Source: Planctomycetota bacterium
Lineage (GTDB): Bacteria; Planctomycetota; Planctomycetia; Pirellulales; UBA1268
Length of the DNA stretch: 64,000 bases
Assembly (NCBI GenBank): GCA_029978905.1
Contig: JAPOIM010000003.1
Location: 59,441 to 123,440 of the forward strand
Direction: 5' to 3'
The position numbers and the translations under genes are program-made. Under the pieces are notes generated by a model. The model was not told where the DNA came from and searched no databases. It was given only the letters and a program-made list of their open reading frames with translations. Within the stretch, counting starts at the first letter, position 1, and each line of letters begins with the position of its first letter. Below are positions 9,205 to 19,306 of the stretch, in pieces.

Positions 9205-10677
9205 CTACCGCGGGGCGGTGTGGGCGAAGCGGTTGGCAGCGCTCGGGTTGAAGAGCCCGGCCGTGTCGTAGCGCTGCAGCGACTCATGGAGGCTCGCGAG
9301 CGTGTCGGCAACGTCAGCGACACCGGCCGCGGCCCGCAGTAGCGTGTTGCGGGCGGCGGTAAGATCCCGACGCAGAGGCGATGCGTCGGCTGCCAAGAAG
9401 CCGCATGCGTGGGGAGGAGTGCCTGCCTTCGCTGTCTGCTCAAAGCGGATTGTGGCGAGAAAAAAGAGGGTGCAGGCTGCGCGAAAGAGCCGCGGTTCCC
9501 CCATCGTGACGTAGGCGGCACTCACGAGTTGGTCGATCCAGCGGATCTCGTCGCAGACGGCTGTGCCGTAGGTCAACCAGTCATCGCTGGCATGGCGATC
9601 GGTCAGCAGCAGATCGGCGACTCTGGCCACGCCATGCACGGCGTGGGCGATGCCGGTGCTGTGGAGCGGATCGACGAAGCCTGCGGTCGTGGGCAGCATC
9701 GCCCATCCAGGACCGGAGGCGTGTGACCACGCCCGCTGCAGCGGGCCCATGGCAGCGAGAGGTTGAACGGGGTCGGCCGACTCTAAGAGCGACCACAGGC
9801 TGGGGTAATCGCGGAGGAGTTCTCGCCAGAGGTGGTCGAGGTTGGCGGTGCGGTCTGGAGGGTTGCCCGGCTCGATAAGGCCCACACTCGTGAGTCCGTC
9901 ATCGAATCGCAGCATCCACAGCCAGCCATGCTCGAGCAGGTGATGCTGCGCGGCATCATCGGAGCGAAACGGCGCGATCGTGGAGGCGTCACCTGCCGCG
10001 AGACGCTGAGCATCCCAACTGCCGGCGTTGCGAAAGTGACTAAAGATTGCTGACGTGTGGGTTTCGAGGGCGGCATCCTGGCGGCGGAGGCCAAGGGTCA
10101 CGCCGAGCACGCCGGCCGCGCCGCTGGCATCGATGACCACGTCGCAGCAGATCTGTTCCTCGTGGGCAGCGTCATCGGCCTGCCAGGAGAGGTGCCAGCG
10201 ATCTGCCTCGCGCTCAAGCCGTGTGAGTCGACAGCCTTCTCGCGCGAGCCCGCCTGCGGCCTGTGCCTGCTCAAAGAGCCATGCGTCCACATCCGCGCGG
10301 AGCCAGTGCGTGTCGCTCTGCTCGTCGCTGCTGCTGGCGGCGACGAGCAGCGAGGCTTCGTGGTCGGGCGTGTCGGTGTAGGGCTTGCCTCGGTGATGCC
10401 GGAAGTAGGAGAAGCCTCGCTTCTTGCCGCAGCGGAGCTTCGGCAGGTGGGTCTTCCAGGAGCCATACCTGGAGAGCGGAGCGAGGGCTGGGAGTTGGTA
10501 TCGCGCGGCGAGGTCGGCAATCACCATGTCGGCAGCCGGTGTGCTCGACTCACCGATCGCAAACCGTGGATGGTGGAGGCGGTCGATGATCGCCACCCGC
10601 ATCCCCTGTGACGCGAGGATCCAGGCAAGCAGGCTGCCGCTGAAGCCACTGCCGATGATCACGACGTCACACGTCAT
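9205..10677 (-). CDS. FAD-dependent oxidoreductase, tryptophan-halogenase-like family
   Basis: MTCDVVIIGSGFSGSLLAWILASQGMRVAIIDR (GxGxxG), DVVIDASGAAG, TAGFVDPLHSTGIAHAV. No clear WxWxIP halogenase motif (has GWLWMLRF). Confidence 0.82.
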   Translation of the reverse strand: MTCDVVIIGSGFSGSLLAWILASQGMRVAIIDRLHHPRFAIGESSTPAADMVIADLAARYQLPALAPLSRYGSWKTHLPKLRCGKKRGFSYFRHHRGKPYTDTPDHEASLLVAASSSDEQSDTHWLRADVDAWLFEQAQAAGGLAREGCRLTRLEREADRWHLSWQADDAAHEEQICCDVVIDASGAAGVLGVTLGLRRQDAALETHTSAIFSHFRNAGSWDAQRLAAGDASTIAPFRSDDAAQHHLLEHGWLWMLRFDDGLTSVGLIEPGNPPDRTANLDHLWRELLRDYPSLWSLLESADPVQPLAAMGPLQRAWSHASGPGWAMLPTTAGFVDPLHSTGIAHAVHGVARVADLLLTDRHASDDWLTYGTAVCDEIRWIDQLVSAAYVTMGEPRLFRAACTLFFLATIRFEQTAKAGTPPHACGFLAADASPLRRDLTAARNTLLRAAAGVADVADTLASLHESLQRYDTAGLFNPSAANRFAHTAPR

Positions 10678-11642
10678 GCCTGGCACCCACACGTGAGGTC
10701 GGGGCGAGAAATGTGCCGCTGGGTCAAGTTCATCGCCGCCAGCCGGGCCTGCCGCACCGGACGGCAGACGTCGCAACTTCCCGCGAGCGTGGGGAAGTCC
10801 CAGAGATCGATGGTCACCACGGTCGCGGTGGCCGCGGCGACCTCAGACGGCTCCGACAGGGCCGCGTCCGCCACGGCCTCAAGGTCCGCCGCGGTGGGGA
10901 GGCGGAGCGGTCCGTCGTCAAGCAACCGATCGACCCAGCCATTGCCACGTCGCAGCGGCACGATGCTCACGTGCCGGATGCCACACTCTCGCGCAAACGC
11001 CACCGACCGCAGGCACCACGCCACCGCCTCGTCTGGAGCGATGCCCGGCACACCGAGCAGCACGAAGGCCCGCGTGTCCACACCCCACGCAGCGAGCGTC
11101 TCGCAGGCGCGGGCCATGTCGTCGAGCGTCATCTGTTTGTTGAGGGCGGCGAGGGCTTCCGGGTGCGCGGTTTCCAGGCCCATGGCCACCTCGAGTTGGC
11201 CAGAGAGCTGATCGCGAAACGCCGGCACCACCTCACTGCAGAGACGCGGATGGTTTTCTACGACCACCCGTTCAAACGAAGCGACGAGGCTTGCGATTTC
11301 GGGAAGATCCTCCCGCGGCACGCTCCGGTGATCAAAGAAGTTGCTGCCGTTGTAGAGCTTGATCCAGCGGGGAGGCTTGGCACCAGGGGCTGGGTGCGCG
11401 AGGCCGTGGCGAATCTGCTGCGGCAGGATGCCTGGGGGCGTCGGCGTGGGGAGCGTATGCTTCCAGAGGTCACACATGCTGCAGGTGAAGCGGCACTCGC
11501 CACCGGTGAGGAGCATCACCCTGGTGCTGACACCCACTCCCGGCGAGGCTGTCTCTTCCTCATCCCACACGGCCTGCGGGACCTCGAGCGCCACGTCCGC
11601 TCGCGCCCCTCGCAGGCTGCGGATCTCGGCTGAAGCAGCCAT
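10674..11642 (-). CDS. radical SAM protein
   Basis: 322 aa; GGECRFTCSMCDLWKHTL (CxxxCxxC), IKLYNGSNFFDHRSVP, AMGLETAHPEALAALNKQMTLDD, and a late CDVC...CGC cysteine cluster. Overlaps the downstream start by ATGA. Confidence 0.9.
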   Translation of the reverse strand: MAASAEIRSLRGARADVALEVPQAVWDEEETASPGVGVSTRVMLLTGGECRFTCSMCDLWKHTLPTPTPPGILPQQIRHGLAHPAPGAKPPRWIKLYNGSNFFDHRSVPREDLPEIASLVASFERVVVENHPRLCSEVVPAFRDQLSGQLEVAMGLETAHPEALAALNKQMTLDDMARACETLAAWGVDTRAFVLLGVPGIAPDEAVAWCLRSVAFARECGIRHVSIVPLRRGNGWVDRLLDDGPLRLPTAADLEAVADAALSEPSEVAAATATVVTIDLWDFPTLAGSCDVCRPVRQARLAAMNLTQRHISRPDLTCGCQA

Positions 11643-11647
11643 GGCGG

Positions 11648-13000
11648 TCAGACGAGCACGGAATCAAGCCGGCCCGTCGAGTCGCCAAAGTGATCCTGCG
11701 GCGCGCCCATGATGTCGAGCATCGTGAGGTAAAGATTCGACATCGGCTGCTCATCGGACAGCACGAGGTTGCGACCGGTGGTCAGTCGACCTCCTGCAGA
11801 GCCAGCCATGATCACCGGCAGGTCGTTGTGGTTATGCCGGTTTCCATCGGAGAGGCCACTCGTGTAGAGCAGCATCGAGTTGTCGAGCAGGCTGCGGCCA
11901 TTCTCTTCGCGGATGTCCTTCATGCGGGCCAGCACGTAGGCCAGCTGCTCACCGTAGAAACGGTCGATGCGGGCAATCTTTTCGAGGTTCTCTTCCTTGC
12001 CCTGATGGTGTGAGAGGTTGTGGTGGCCATCCCCCACACCCACTTCAGGGAAGCTGCGGTTGCTGCCATCGTGGGCGAGCATGAAGGTGGCGATCCGCGT
12101 GGAGTCGGTCTGGAAGGCGAGCACCATCATGTCGGCCATCAGACGGATGTGATCGGCATACGAGGATGGCGGACGATCGGGCAGTACGAGCTCCGGCACG
12201 CCGGCGACCGACTCAGGGTTAAACGCAGCCACCCGCTGTTCGATCTCGCGAACACCGGTGAGGTACTCGTCGAGTTTGCGACGATCATTCGTGCCGAGGT
12301 TCTGCGAAAGCCCACGAGCTTCGCCGAGCACAAAGTCGAGGATCGACTTCTGTTCTTGCTGTCGGGCGGCCAGGCTTTCCGCCCGCTCATGACCGCTGCC
12401 CGCGCCAAAGAGCCGCTCAAACACGAGCCGCGGGTTGGTCTCCGCCGTGGCCGGCTGGTTCTCACTCCGCCACGACATGTTGAAGGAGTAGGCGCAGGAG
12501 TAGCCCGAGTCGCAGTTGCCACTCTTGCGGGATGCGTCACAGGAAAGTTCAAGCGAGGGGAAGCGGGTGTTGTTGCCGATCACGCTCGCCGCAACCTGGT
12601 CAACGGAGACGCCGGCCTTGATGTCGGCGCCTGCGGTCTTGCGGGGGCGCGCGCCCGTGAGAATGGTGGCCACGGCTCGGGCATGGTCACCCGCCCCGTC
12701 GGGCCCAGCGAAGCCATTTTGCTGGGCAAGGCCGCGGATGAACTGCAGGTCGTGGCGGAAGGAGGTCAGCGCTTCCAGCGAGGGACCAAAGGAGTAGTCG
12801 GCGCCGCTTCCCGTGGGCATCCACCGTTCGACGTTCACACCGTTGGGGATGTAGAGAAACGCCATGCGCGTGGGGACGGCGGCGGCCGCGGCGGCGTGAG
12901 CGGGGCTGGCTAGCGAACCCAACGTGGGCAGCGCGAGCGAAACACCAAGCCCCCGCAGCAGGGAGCGGCGGCTGATTTCGTTGCGGCGTGCGTTCGACAT
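11648..13000 (-). CDS. DUF1552 protein with Tat-like signal
   Basis: MSNARRNEISRRSLLRGLGVSLALPTLGSLASPAHA; MAFLYIPNGVNVERWMP; RSLLDNSMLLYTSGLSDGNRHNHNDLPVIMAG. Confidence 0.92.
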   Translation of the reverse strand: MSNARRNEISRRSLLRGLGVSLALPTLGSLASPAHAAAAAAVPTRMAFLYIPNGVNVERWMPTGSGADYSFGPSLEALTSFRHDLQFIRGLAQQNGFAGPDGAGDHARAVATILTGARPRKTAGADIKAGVSVDQVAASVIGNNTRFPSLELSCDASRKSGNCDSGYSCAYSFNMSWRSENQPATAETNPRLVFERLFGAGSGHERAESLAARQQEQKSILDFVLGEARGLSQNLGTNDRRKLDEYLTGVREIEQRVAAFNPESVAGVPELVLPDRPPSSYADHIRLMADMMVLAFQTDSTRIATFMLAHDGSNRSFPEVGVGDGHHNLSHHQGKEENLEKIARIDRFYGEQLAYVLARMKDIREENGRSLLDNSMLLYTSGLSDGNRHNHNDLPVIMAGSAGGRLTTGRNLVLSDEQPMSNLYLTMLDIMGAPQDHFGDSTGRLDSVLV

Positions 13001-13055
13001 GATGGGTCTCCTCAACAAAGTCTCGTTTGGTTGAACGAGCGACGGGCGTCCGAGG

Positions 13056-15044
13056 TTACGGTCGGCGATACTGAAAAGGCACGCTTGTGACCACACCTCG
13101 CACGATATCGGTCAGGCTTCCGCCAGCGTCGGCCTGGTCTACGATTTTATCGACTGCGGGGGCATCGAAGTATTCCACTCCACGGCCGAGGGCGTAGGTC
13201 ATGACTTTTTCGCTCAAACAGCGGTGAAAGTCGGTTTTTCGCGGGCCCGCGATCGTTTCGGCAAGTTCCTGCACGTTGGCGAAGGACTCGCCTGTAATGA
13301 GTGTGCCGGCTGTATCGATGCTGTCGGCCTGCTCTCCCCGCCACTGGCCGATCGCGTTGTACTGCTCAAGGGCGAGGCCCAGCGGATCCATCCGGGCGTG
13401 GCAGGAGGCGCAGAGGGCGTCTTTGCGATGGAGTTCCATCAGTTCTCGCATGCTCGCATCCTCGCCGACCCCGGCGGCCACCTCTTCCAAGGTAGGCACA
13501 TCGGCTGGTGGCGGTGGAGGTGGGGTGCCGAGAAGATTCGTGAGAATGAAGAGACCTCGCTTCACCGGCGACGTGCGTGATGGATTGGAGGTCACCATCA
13601 GAAAGCTTGCCTGTGTCAGCAGGCCACCGCGATGACTTCCTTCGGGCAGGTCCACCAGCTGCATGCTCTCCCCTTCGATATCGGGCACGCCGTAGAAGCG
13701 GGCCAAGCGATCGTTGAGAAAGGTTGACTTGCCCACGATCAGGTCGGTCGCCGGTAGGCCTTCTCGCAGCAGGTGCGCGAAGAGCATCTCGGTCTCACGC
13801 TTCATCGCTTGCCGAAGGTGGTAGTTGAAGAATCGGTCTGCGCCGCCGCGACGTCGACGATCGTCGCCTTCGTCGCTGTTGAAGACCACGACGGCGTTGA
13901 GATCGAAGGGAAGAGTTTCCACATCGCGCGTCTGCAGCCACTGACCAACGAAGTTCTCCACGAAGGCGTTGCTCCGCTCATCGGCGATCATGCGGTCGAT
14001 CTGCCCATCGAGTTCGGCCCGCAGCCGCCCTTCGCGAGCAAGCGTGAAGAGCTCCGCATCAGGCATCGTGCTCCACAGGAAGTAGGAGAGCCGTGAGGCG
14101 AGCGAGTAGTCGTCGATCGGCTGTGCCTGCGGGCCGAGATCATCGCCACCTGTGTCAGCCACATCTTCGATGCGAAATAAGAAGCGTGGCGAGGCGATCA
14201 CAGCAGCCGCAGCAGCAGCGATACGGTGCTCAAAGGGAGTGCCGTCGCCGCCCGCCGATTTCGCGACAGTCACCAGCCGTCCGAGCGTGGCGTCGTCTAC
14301 GGGCCTGCGGTAACCGCGGTCGGCGAGCGTGCGGAGGGTTTCGCGGAGATGCCGTTCGGCTTCCACTTCGTCGCCAGGCGGGGGGCCGAGCGGGAAGAGC
14401 CGCTGATAGAGTTCACGGTAGCCTTCGCCATCGCGAGAGCGTGCCTCGTCGGCAATCTGTTCGGCAACTCGTGAGGCAACGCCGACATATTTCTCCAGCA
14501 GCAGTGGTGAGATGGAGAGCACGGCCCCGATTGTGTCGAAGCCGTAGCCAGTGTCGTCTGGAGGAAGTTCGTAGGTGACGTCGATGTCGACACCCGTGAG
14601 ATCGCGAACGGTGTTGGCATACTCCACGCGGTTGAGCCGTCGCAGCACCACCTGCCCCGGATCGGGGTGGGCAGCATCGATGCCCAGCACGTCGGTCTCG
14701 ACATACTGCAGCAGGGCGGCTTTTTCGTCGGCGGTCGGCTGGGGGGCATCGGCTGGCGGCATGATGCCCGCCCGCACGTTTCGCACCACCGTGGCCCATG
14801 CGGCGACATCGCTCTCGGCAGCCGGTGTGCCGAGGTGCTCAAGCAGCCTGTCGAGGGCCACGCCTCCTTCTTCAGCCCCGTCGCAGTGGCAGTCACCACA
14901 CGACTGCCGCAGCAGGTCGCCGCCGGCGTCGCCGCGAGTGACGGCTGCGGTCAGGCAGAGCAGCAGCGCGAGGGCTGCCCGTGGCATCACCACCTGAGCG
15001 TTCCCGAGACGCTCGCGGCGTGTTCTCTCGTCGACTCTCGACAT
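13056..15044 (-). CDS. planctomycete-type DUF1587/1592/1588/1585 protein with two CxxCH motifs
   Basis: LLRQSCGDCHCDG near the N-terminus and DALCASCHARMDPLG near the C-terminus; RRPVDDATLGRL; SRLSYFLWSTMPDAELF; KRGLFILTNLLGTPPPPPP. Alternative start at 14987. Confidence 0.93.
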   Translation of the reverse strand: MSRVDERTRRERLGNAQVVMPRAALALLLCLTAAVTRGDAGGDLLRQSCGDCHCDGAEEGGVALDRLLEHLGTPAAESDVAAWATVVRNVRAGIMPPADAPQPTADEKAALLQYVETDVLGIDAAHPDPGQVVLRRLNRVEYANTVRDLTGVDIDVTYELPPDDTGYGFDTIGAVLSISPLLLEKYVGVASRVAEQIADEARSRDGEGYRELYQRLFPLGPPPGDEVEAERHLRETLRTLADRGYRRPVDDATLGRLVTVAKSAGGDGTPFEHRIAAAAAAVIASPRFLFRIEDVADTGGDDLGPQAQPIDDYSLASRLSYFLWSTMPDAELFTLAREGRLRAELDGQIDRMIADERSNAFVENFVGQWLQTRDVETLPFDLNAVVVFNSDEGDDRRRRGGADRFFNYHLRQAMKRETEMLFAHLLREGLPATDLIVGKSTFLNDRLARFYGVPDIEGESMQLVDLPEGSHRGGLLTQASFLMVTSNPSRTSPVKRGLFILTNLLGTPPPPPPADVPTLEEVAAGVGEDASMRELMELHRKDALCASCHARMDPLGLALEQYNAIGQWRGEQADSIDTAGTLITGESFANVQELAETIAGPRKTDFHRCLSEKVMTYALGRGVEYFDAPAVDKIVDQADAGGSLTDIVRGVVTSVPFQYRRP

Positions 15045-15190
15045 AAAACCCTTGCTCTCCGAGGCTGCGTCATGCTGCGTTGGCGGAACTTGCACCCTAC
15101 CATCCCCGTGTGGCTCAGGCCACGCCGCTGCCCCCTCTCGGAGCCGTGCCCGGGCTACCATAGAAGGCCTCACCAGCTCCCACGGTGCCC

Positions 15191-17803
15191 ATGCAACCGA
15201 ACCATTTTTTCAGAAACTGTGCTGTTTTTCTGCTTGCGATCGTAGCCCTCTGCGGCTCTCGTGGCGTGGCCGGGGAATCTCTTCAACGGCCAAGCGGCTC
15301 CGACGGTGCGGTCGCGGCAACCGAGAGCTCTGCGGCGGGGCTCGCCGGCTTCCGCCGCGACGTCGAACCGGTGCTGCAGGCGGCCTGTCTCGAGTGCCAC
15401 GGCCCGGACGCGAGCGAAGGAAACTTCCGCGTCGACACCATCGATCCTGACCTGATCCACGGCGAAGACCTGGAATGGTGGAGGGATGTGTTCGCGGTCC
15501 TCACCAAGGAAGAAATGCCTCCCGTGGATGCCGACCCGCTGGCCGACGCGGATCGCGTGCGGGTGGTGAACTGGCTGGCACGCGAGCTCCAGCAGGCTTC
15601 GCGGGCCCAGCGCGCTGCAGGCGGCCGCTCATCGCTGCGGCGGATGACCCGCTACGAGTTCGGCTACGCCTTACAGGACCTGCTCGAGTTGCCCTTTGAT
15701 TTCGCGCGCGACCTTCCGCCTGACGCGGTCCAGACCGACGGTTTTGAAAATGGAGCCGACACGCTGCAGGTTTCGGTGGGGCAGTTTATGGCCTTTCACG
15801 AAGCGGCTCGCGCGGCGCTTGCGCGAGCGACTGTCCGCGGCGAGCAGCCTCCGCCGCGATACTGGTCGATCACCATGGAGCAGGGGGCGGCTGGCGTGTG
15901 GCCCGACGAGCCAACTCCCACGCCAGCGAAGCACCCGCGGCCGTACTACAAGCAGCGTTCCACAGGTCAGACGGCGGTGATCCAGTGGGCGTACCCAGAA
16001 GCAAAATATGCATGGCTGCCTGCGGACTCGCCGACGGACTTGCCAGCAGACAGCGATGTGGTGGCGGTGATCCCACCGCGGCAGAGACTGACGGTGGAAC
16101 TCGGGGACCGCGTGCCTGATGCGGGGCAGATCGAGATTCGCGTGCGGGTGTCGCGGCCTGACGACGCGAGTGGTCCGCCACCAAGCCTCCAACTCGAGTT
16201 TGGCTGGCAGGCGAGCAACGACTCGCAGGCGTCGGTCCGGATCAGTCCACACGACGAACGTGTCGAGGCGCCCTCCTCAGCACCGCAGACCGTCACCTGG
16301 CGCGTGCATGCCAGTGAGATCCTCCCACGGAACATGGTCCGCGGCATCAACAAGCTTGGCGATCTCCCGAACCCCTCGGAGTTTCTCCGGCTCGTCAACA
16401 GCAGCGTCTCGACAGGCGACATCGAAGTGCACGCGGTGGAGGTGGCCGGCCCGCTCTACGACACCTGGCCGCCCGCCTCGCACACGCAGCTCTTGGGTTC
16501 TCAAGACCTTGCGGCTCTCACAGCCGACGAAGCGTTGCCGGTGGTCCGCGCGCGTCTGCGCCGCTTCATGGAGCGCGCCTGGCGGCGACCGGTGACGCCG
16601 GACGAAGTCGATCGCAAGGTCGCGCTCTTCACCACCGTGCGGGCCACGGCGGACGACCTGCAAGAAGCAGTTGTTGAGACGCTGGCGGCAGTCATCGCCT
16701 CACCCAACTTTCTCTATCTGACTGGCCCTGAGCACGTGCTCACCGGCCCCGAGCATGTGGTCGACGCGGGATCACACGTCGAAGCGCAGGCGCTTGAGCC
16801 CGCCGAACTCGCCACGCGTCTTGCGATGTTGCTTTGGTGCAGCCTGCCAGACGAGCCGCTGCGTGTGGCGGCCGCAGAGGGGGCACTCGCCGAACCTGGT
16901 GCGGTTGCCGAGCAGGCCAGGCGGCTCCTCGCCGATCCACGCAGCCACCGTTTCTGTGAACAGTTCACGAGGCAATGGCTCGACCTCGACCGGTTGGCGT
17001 ATCTCGAGGTGGACCGGAAGGTCTATCCCGCGTTCGATCCCTCGCTCGTGGAGGCGATGCGGAGCGAGCCAGCCACCCTCTTTGCCGAAATGCTCCGTGA
17101 GGACCGGAGCGTGGGAGATCTGCTCGATGCCGACTACGTGATGGTCAACGAGCGGCTCGCTCGGCACTACGGCATCGGTGGTGTGGATGGAAACGCGTTT
17201 CGCGAGGTCGCGCTGGAGGGAGACCAGCGGCGCGGCGGCCTGCTCACGCAGGCGGGGTTGCTGGCGATGAACGCCGATGGGGTCGATTCCCACCCCCTGA
17301 AGCGTGGCGTGTGGCTGCTCGAGCGCCTGCTCGATGATCCGCCACCACCGCCCCCTCCGGCCGTGCCGCGGATTGATCTCGCGGATCCCGAAATTGCCAA
17401 ACTCACGCTGAAAGAACGCCTGTTGGACCACCGCAATCAGGCAGCCTGTCGCTCATGCCATGAGCGGATCGATCCGTGGGGCATCGCTCTGGAAAACTAC
17501 GATGCGATTGGTGGTTGGCGAACGGAGATGGCGGGGAAGCCCGTCGATGCCACGAGCAAACTCTTCAACGGCGACACCCTGGAGGGTGTGGTCGGGCTCA
17601 AGACCTACCTCCGCGAGCATCGAGCCGACCAGTTCCGCCGGGCGATGGTGCACAAGCTCGCCAGGTATGCCTTGGGAAGACCGCTGACGTTTGCCGATCA
17701 TGATCAGGTCGAGGCGATCGCTGCTCGGCTCGACGAGCGTGGGGATGGTCTTGCTACGATGATCCAGGTGCTTGTGGAGAGCGATCTTTTTCGGTCGCGG
17801 TAG
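15191..17803 (+). CDS. planctomycete-type DUF1592-family protein with two CxxCH motifs
   Basis: QAACLECHGPDASEGNFRVDTID ... QAACRSCHERIDPWGIALENYDAIGGWR; MERAWRRPVTPDEVDRK; KRGVWLLERLLDDPPPPPPPAVP. ORF opens at 15185. Confidence 0.93.
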   Translation: MQPNHFFRNCAVFLLAIVALCGSRGVAGESLQRPSGSDGAVAATESSAAGLAGFRRDVEPVLQAACLECHGPDASEGNFRVDTIDPDLIHGEDLEWWRDVFAVLTKEEMPPVDADPLADADRVRVVNWLARELQQASRAQRAAGGRSSLRRMTRYEFGYALQDLLELPFDFARDLPPDAVQTDGFENGADTLQVSVGQFMAFHEAARAALARATVRGEQPPPRYWSITMEQGAAGVWPDEPTPTPAKHPRPYYKQRSTGQTAVIQWAYPEAKYAWLPADSPTDLPADSDVVAVIPPRQRLTVELGDRVPDAGQIEIRVRVSRPDDASGPPPSLQLEFGWQASNDSQASVRISPHDERVEAPSSAPQTVTWRVHASEILPRNMVRGINKLGDLPNPSEFLRLVNSSVSTGDIEVHAVEVAGPLYDTWPPASHTQLLGSQDLAALTADEALPVVRARLRRFMERAWRRPVTPDEVDRKVALFTTVRATADDLQEAVVETLAAVIASPNFLYLTGPEHVLTGPEHVVDAGSHVEAQALEPAELATRLAMLLWCSLPDEPLRVAAAEGALAEPGAVAEQARRLLADPRSHRFCEQFTRQWLDLDRLAYLEVDRKVYPAFDPSLVEAMRSEPATLFAEMLREDRSVGDLLDADYVMVNERLARHYGIGGVDGNAFREVALEGDQRRGGLLTQAGLLAMNADGVDSHPLKRGVWLLERLLDDPPPPPPPAVPRIDLADPEIAKLTLKERLLDHRNQAACRSCHERIDPWGIALENYDAIGGWRTEMAGKPVDATSKLFNGDTLEGVVGLKTYLREHRADQFRRAMVHKLARYALGRPLTFADHDQVEAIAARLDERGDGLATMIQVLVESDLFRSR

Positions 17804-17846
17804 CCCGTGGTAGTGCGGTATGTGACACGCAGGGAAGGAGAAGCGA

Positions 17847-19244
17847 ATGGCAAACGCCGTTGCTCGTGAAAACCGTCGCCGTTTTCTCCGTGGCACGGGC
17901 GTGGCGCTTGCGCTTCCGTGGTTGCAGTCCGCGCTCCCGCTCCACGCCGCGGTCGATGGTGCAGAGCCGATGCGGCGGCTGGCCTGTTTCTACATGCCGG
18001 ATGGCGTGCCGATGCCACTGCGGGAAGATCCGGCCTATCAAGACTGGTCCTGGTTTCCGCATGGTGCTGGGAAGGAGTTCACCTTCAGCAAGTGTTTGGA
18101 TCCTCTGGAGCCGCTCCGCAGTGAAGTGACTGTGCTCTCGGGCTTCTCGCACCCACATGCCCGCAAGATCCATGGCCACTGCAACGCCGATCAGTTTCTC
18201 ACGGGAGCCGCTACCGGAGGCAGAGGCGACTACACCAACGCCATCTCGCTCGATCAGGTGTTTGCCAGACAGGTTGGGGATCGCACGCGGTTGTCGTCGC
18301 TCGTGCTGTCGACCGACGGCGGCACGGGGACCTCGCGGGGTGCCCACACGCTCTCCTTCACCGCGAGCGGACGGCCGATCCCGGCCGAGCATCGGCCGAA
18401 GCAGATCTTTGACATGCTCTTTGTGAAGCAGGATGCTGCGGCCGCGCGTCGGCTGGCGATGAGCCAGAGCGTGCTCGACGATCTCCTTGAGGATGCGAGG
18501 TCGCTGAAGCGGTCGATCGCTGCCGAAGACCGGCAGGCTCTAGATGCGTATCTGGAGAGCGTGCGGGAGACCGAACAGAAGGTGATCAAGGCCCGGGCAT
18601 GGCTGGAGATCCCCCTGCCGGCAGTGGATGTCGATCACCTCACGCTCGACATCACGCCGGAAAAACCGCAGGCCTACCTGGAGACGATGTTTGATCTGCT
18701 GCATCTCGCGTTCATGACCGACTCCACGCGGGTGGCCACCTATCAGCTGGGTCGTGAGAACGGGATCGGGGTCAGCGACTACCTGGCGCGGGCGGTTGGC
18801 TTCCATCTCACCCACCAGCTCTCGCATGAGACCAAGCAGCCGGATGGCTGGAAAAACTTTGGCACCTATTGCCGCTTCTTAAGCGAGCAACTGGGCCGTT
18901 TTCTGGGGCGGCTGCAGTCCACGCCGGAGCCGGCCGGGGATGGCACGATGCTCGACAACACGCTTGTACTCTTTGGGTCGGCGTCGAGCGCCTTCCATCT
19001 CTCCCGCAACTATCCATTGATCCTGGCTGGTGGGCGGTCGATGGGCTTTCAGCATGGGCAGTATCTCAACCGCGCCGGCGACAAGATGCAGGGGGGCGCC
19101 TGGGACGGTGGCACCGAACCGTGGCAGGAGGAGCAGCTGCGTGAAGACGTGCCGCTGTCAAACCTCTTCGTCACGATGCTGCAGCGGCTCGGCGTAGAGA
19201 CGGAGACCTTTGCCGACAGCACCGGGACGGTTGATGATGTGTGA
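17847..19244 (+). CDS. DUF1552 protein with Tat-like signal
   Basis: MANAVARENRRRFLRGTGVALALPWLQSALPLHA; LACFYMPDGVPMPLREDPAYQDWSWFPHG; GSASSAFHLSRNYPLILAGG. Confidence 0.92.
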   Translation: MANAVARENRRRFLRGTGVALALPWLQSALPLHAAVDGAEPMRRLACFYMPDGVPMPLREDPAYQDWSWFPHGAGKEFTFSKCLDPLEPLRSEVTVLSGFSHPHARKIHGHCNADQFLTGAATGGRGDYTNAISLDQVFARQVGDRTRLSSLVLSTDGGTGTSRGAHTLSFTASGRPIPAEHRPKQIFDMLFVKQDAAAARRLAMSQSVLDDLLEDARSLKRSIAAEDRQALDAYLESVRETEQKVIKARAWLEIPLPAVDVDHLTLDITPEKPQAYLETMFDLLHLAFMTDSTRVATYQLGRENGIGVSDYLARAVGFHLTHQLSHETKQPDGWKNFGTYCRFLSEQLGRFLGRLQSTPEPAGDGTMLDNTLVLFGSASSAFHLSRNYPLILAGGRSMGFQHGQYLNRAGDKMQGGAWDGGTEPWQEEQLREDVPLSNLFVTMLQRLGVETETFADSTGTVDDV

Positions 19245-19306
19245 CCTGCGGCGGGGCGTGATGCCGCCCGAGGCCGAACGGGAATCGAACGAGTGAAAGT
19301 GAGTGC

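Noticed and set aside
9205-10677. Calling the FAD protein a true tryptophan halogenase
   Set aside because: WxWxIP signature not seen; only family-level similarity is supported.
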